Source: Clostridia bacterium
GTDB taxonomy: Bacteria; Bacillota; Clostridia; Oscillospirales; SIG627
Assembly: GCA_017467865.1 (NCBI GenBank)
Contig: JAFUKG010000007.1
Coordinates: 1-42,704, forward strand
DNA: 42,704 bases
Reading direction: 5' to 3'
The notes under the pieces were generated by a model, which was not told the origin of the DNA, searched no databases, and saw only the letters and a list, made by a program, of their open reading frames with translations. The position numbers and the translations under genes are program-made. How positions within the stretch are numbered: the stretch's first letter is position 1; each line of letters starts with the position of its first letter. Positions 40,393 through 42,704 of this stretch are shown piece by piece.

Positions 40393-40417
40393 GAAGATTT
40401 TGCAAAGCAAAATCAAC
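40393..40417 (-). repeat. Dispersed stem-loop repeat, copy 4 (inverted)
   Basis: Reverse complement reads GTTGATTTTGC, TTT, GCAAAATCTTC, identical in pattern to 24245-24269. It is flanked by AATTCTGCATTCTTCATT (40421-40438). Confidence 0.65.
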
Positions 40418-40459
40418 TACAATTCTGCATTCTTCATTTAATTCCCCGCTCATCTGCAT

Positions 40460-40807
40460 TCAATTCTCAAGTCCAAAGCTTACGGAAATTGCAGAATTTA
40501 CTCTTTCCATAGTTTCGTCCTCTAAGTGTCCCATTTTTTCCTTCAGTCTCTTTTTATCTATCGTACGTACCTGCTCCAGCAAAATGACCGAGTCCTTTGC
40601 GAGTCCGAACTGAAACGCCTCTACCTCTATATGTGTGGGGAGCTTGGCTTTATCGGTTTTACTTGTTATTGCGGCGGCAATGACTGTGGGACTATGGCGG
40701 TTGCCCACGTCGTTTTGTACTATTACAACAGGTCTCACGCCCCCTTGCTCCGAGCCCACAACGGGGCTGAGGTCTGCATAAAATATATCTCCTCTTTTAA
40801 CTGTCAT
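40460..40807 (-). CDS. ndoA: NdoA/MazF-type mRNA interferase toxin
   Basis: The 115-residue protein is full length and has the PemK/MazF core: [30 protein letters not shown] and the A-A-I-T-S segment. These are typical of Bacillus NdoA (EndoA), which cuts single-stranded RNA at specific short sites. AAAGGAG precedes the ATG. No antitoxin gene lies upstream: only 156 bases separate it from the divergent peptidase gene, too few for a MazE/NdoAI of about 80-95 residues. The antitoxin must be encoded elsewhere or be absent. Confidence 0.92.
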   Translation of the reverse strand: MTVKRGDIFYADLSPVVGSEQGGVRPVVIVQNDVGNRHSPTVIAAAITSKTDKAKLPTHIEVEAFQFGLAKDSVILLEQVRTIDKKRLKEKMGHLEDETMERVNSAISVSFGLEN

Positions 40808-40908
40808 ATTTTTTCTCCTTTCTTTTCCTCACTTTTATTTTTTTCACACATCTTGTGTTTTATTCAAAATTCAGGTTAAAATACTAACCGACGCATATTG
40901 TCTTTTTT

Positions 40909-40947
40909 ATGTCAAATATTGACATTCCACCTTGTTTATGGTATCAT
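40909..40947 (+). promoter_or_regulatory. Promoter of the M20 dipeptidase gene with an inverted repeat
   Basis: TTGACA (40919-40924), 17 bases, TATCAT (40942-40947). The -35 is the right arm of ATGTCAA/TTGACAT (40909-40925), a perfect 7-base inverted repeat around ATA, sited in the ndoA-pepV intergenic region. It may be an operator or simply a back-to-back pair of -35 boxes. Confidence 0.6.
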
Positions 40948-40978
40948 TTAGTTTAATCTATATATGAATGGTGAAGTT

Positions 40979-42409
40979 ATGAAAACAAAAATTCAAGTTT
41001 TTTTAAGAGAACACAGAGATGACATTGTAAAGGACGTTATGGACCTTGTGGCAATACCTTCCGTAAAGGGTATACCCGAAGAGGGTGCTCCTTTCGGGAA
41101 GGCGTGTCTTGATGCCCTTTTGCATATCGAGAAAAAATATACTTCTGACGGTTATAGCACAAAAATCGAAGAGGGCAAGCACTACGTTACGGCAGTGAGT
41201 GAGGGAGACGATAAGCTTATCGGTATCTTTTCTCATGCCGACGTTGTTCCCGTAACAGAGGGTGACTGGGTTTACACGAAGCCCTTTGAGCCAATAGAAA
41301 AGGACGGCTTCATTATAGGCAGAGGCTCTGAGGACAACTCCTCGGGAGTCGTTGGCGCTATATGGGCTATGCGTGCCTTGAAAAATGCAGGTTACGCTCC
41401 TAAGAGCAGAATACTTCTCTTCTCGGGCTCTGACGAAGAAAGCGGTATGACCGACGTATCACTTTATGCCAAGACCGAGGAAATGCCCGACTTCTCTATC
41501 GTACCCGACAACTCTTACCCTGTATGCAGAGGAGAAAAGACCGTTATGAACTTCTGGGCAGAGTCAAGACAGCCCTTCGACGATATCGTAGGAGTATCGG
41601 GCGGTCAGGCGTTCAACGTAGTTCTTGACAAAGCCGAAGTTAAGATTAAAGCAAAAGACGGGCTTCTTGATGAGCTTGAAAATATAGTAAAAGGCGTGGA
41701 TAATGCCACTGTTACAAAGAAAGATGACGTCATAATTCTCACAACAAGCGGTATGAGTACTCATGCGGCGGCTCCCGCAAATTCCCTTAATGCTTTTTTG
41801 ATTGCCATAGACGTGCTCACTCTTTCTTCTATATCCGATAATGACAAGAATATTCTCAAAAGAATAAGACCTCTTCTTTCAGAGCCCCATCTGAGAGATG
41901 CGGGACTGTTCACCACCGACTCTGAGTTTGGAGATACTACCTGTGCCAACGGAATCGTAAAGCTTGAAGACATGAAGCTTTCGTTAAGCTTCGACTTCCG
42001 TTTCGGACTTGAACTTGACGAGGGTGAGCTCATTGAAGGCATTAAAAAGTATTTAGACGGTATCGGCTTTGATTACAAGCTGAAATATGGGCTCAAGGGC
42101 TACGTTATCAAGGAGTCAGACCCTCTGGTTCAGGCAATGCTTGACGCTTACAGAGAAAACACCGGAGATATTGAGAGTGCTCCTTACCTGAGTGTGGGTG
42201 GTACCTATGCGAGATTTTTGAAAAATGCGGTGAGCACAGGCTCGTATACCGGTAAATCAAAGCATCCGCCCCTTCTTCCCGGGCATGGCAACGTTCATCA
42301 GCCCGATGAGATGCTTGACATTGAAGGATTTTTGCAGGGAATTGAAATTCTCTCGCATATGATAATAAAGGCAGACAAGGTACTGCACAACGAAATAAGT
42401 GAGGTTTAA
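40979..42409 (+). CDS. M20 family dipeptidase (PepV/Sapep-like)
   Basis: The 476-residue protein is a two-zinc M20 peptidase. Visible elements are F-S-H-A-D-V-V-P (metal His and Asp), G-R-G-S-E-D-N-S-S-G (bridging Asp), the catalytic and metal Glu pair in S-G-S-D-E-E-S-G-M, P-D-N-S-Y-P (metal Asp) and the late metal His in G-H-G-N-V-H-Q. Length and the lid-domain pattern (M-S-T-H-A-A-A-P) fit PepV, which removes N-terminal residues from dipeptides. The ATG at 40979 has GGTG five bases upstream; an ATG at 40964 has none. The aminotransferase gene begins one base after the stop. Confidence 0.88.
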   Translation: MKTKIQVFLREHRDDIVKDVMDLVAIPSVKGIPEEGAPFGKACLDALLHIEKKYTSDGYSTKIEEGKHYVTAVSEGDDKLIGIFSHADVVPVTEGDWVYTKPFEPIEKDGFIIGRGSEDNSSGVVGAIWAMRALKNAGYAPKSRILLFSGSDEESGMTDVSLYAKTEEMPDFSIVPDNSYPVCRGEKTVMNFWAESRQPFDDIVGVSGGQAFNVVLDKAEVKIKAKDGLLDELENIVKGVDNATVTKKDDVIILTTSGMSTHAAAPANSLNAFLIAIDVLTLSSISDNDKNILKRIRPLLSEPHLRDAGLFTTDSEFGDTTCANGIVKLEDMKLSLSFDFRFGLELDEGELIEGIKKYLDGIGFDYKLKYGLKGYVIKESDPLVQAMLDAYRENTGDIESAPYLSVGGTYARFLKNAVSTGSYTGKSKHPPLLPGHGNVHQPDEMLDIEGFLQGIEILSHMIIKADKVLHNEISEV

Positions 42410-42410
42410 G

Positions 42411-42704
42411 ATGGAATATTTACAGCTTGATAAAGATGCTCTGAGAGAAGAGCTAAGAGAAAAGAGAAAAGAATATGAGAGAATAAGAGAAAAGGACTTA
42501 AAGCTTGACATGTCAAGAGGTAAGCCTGCCGCCGACCAGCTGAACCTTTCCGATGGAATGCTGAACATTCTCACTCACGAGGACTGCGTAAATCACACTA
42601 TCGACTACCGTAACTACGGTATTTTCGACGGTATTCCCGAAGCTAAGGAGATATTCTTTGAGCTTCTCGGTGCAGAGAATTAAGAAATAATTATTCTCGT
42701 AAAC
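42411..42704 (+). pseudogene. Aminotransferase 5' part, interrupted by an in-frame stop; runs off the window
   Basis: The first 90 residues match the start of class I/II PLP aminotransferases of the aspartate aminotransferase/MocR-like (PF12897) type: L-D-M-S-R-G-K-P-A-A-D-Q-L-N-L-S, Y-R-N-Y-G-I-F-D-G-I-P-E-A-K-E-I-F. A TAA at 42681-42683 ends the frame after G-A-E-N. The same frame then continues E-I-I-I-L-V-N to the window end, which is what the family would be expected to read at this point, so the stop interrupts a gene that otherwise keeps going. Either the gene is broken by a point mutation, the base is a sequencing error, or the stop is read through. GTGAGG precedes the ATG. Confidence 0.65.

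Overview
The window looks like a chromosomal segment from a low-to-moderate GC, Gram-positive, spore-forming member of the Clostridia (Firmicutes), probably an uncultured gut lineage. Reasons: sigma-A promoters of the TTGACA-17-TATAAT type are frequent, ribosome-binding sites are strong AGGAGG types, a perfect CIRCE box precedes clpB, three proteins carry S-layer homology (SLH) triplets, there are SpoIID-like and YabE-like cell-wall proteins, and an NdoA/MazF toxin, a DUF1836 protein and a PfoR-type EIIC are present. Everything is read by eye; no search was run.

Layout. 1-2.1 kb: edge of a minus-strand gene, then a DUF1836 regulator-like gene followed directly by a PfoR-family EIIC membrane protein. 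2.1-5.9 kb: a large secreted protein made of three ~310-residue repeats. 6.1-10.2 kb: a sugar locus with a divergent AraC regulator, a GH116 glycosidase and a LacI regulator that is too short. 10.4-10.75 kb: a compact type I toxin-antitoxin module (42-residue holin-like peptide plus a convergent ~97-nt RNA), followed by a hairpin array. 11.0-24.0 kb, all minus strand: an S-layer block with three full-length paralogous SLH proteins and a second triple-repeat secreted protein. The first SLH gene has its own promoter and terminator; the next two SLH genes and the repeat protein appear to form one operon. 24.5-26.7 kb: a CapA-type metallophosphatase-like protein and a D-2-hydroxyacid dehydrogenase with a 4-base overlap. 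26.9-30.05 kb: a protein with five peptidoglycan-binding domains and a SpoIID-like segment, behind a DUF421 membrane protein. 30.3-32.5 kb: rpmG-secE-nusG-rplK-rplA. 32.7-35.3 kb: clpB, divergent, under CIRCE. 35.4-38.1 kb: a zinc-ribbon membrane protein and an XRE regulator sharing a palindromic operator region, a patatin-like lipase and a G5/3D cell-wall protein. 38.57 kb: tRNA-Gln(CTG), then a striking seven-hairpin array. 39-40.2 kb: an XRE regulator divergent from a VanZ-like membrane protein and a DUF5067 protein. 40.4-42.7 kb: NdoA/MazF with no neighbouring antitoxin, a PepV-like M20 dipeptidase, and the start of an aminotransferase with an in-frame stop.

Most genes are cell-envelope related (S-layer, cortex or peptidoglycan binding, surface repeat proteins) or housekeeping. 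The most unusual material lies between genes: two different arrays of short hairpins with variable stems and constant spacers, a dispersed stem-loop repeat present at least four times, a terminator-linked repeat present three times, and a 40-bp near-continuous palindrome. The other leading candidates for new biology are the two-member triple-repeat secreted family tied to the SLH operon, and the type I toxin module, whose two RNAs begin with similar sequences.
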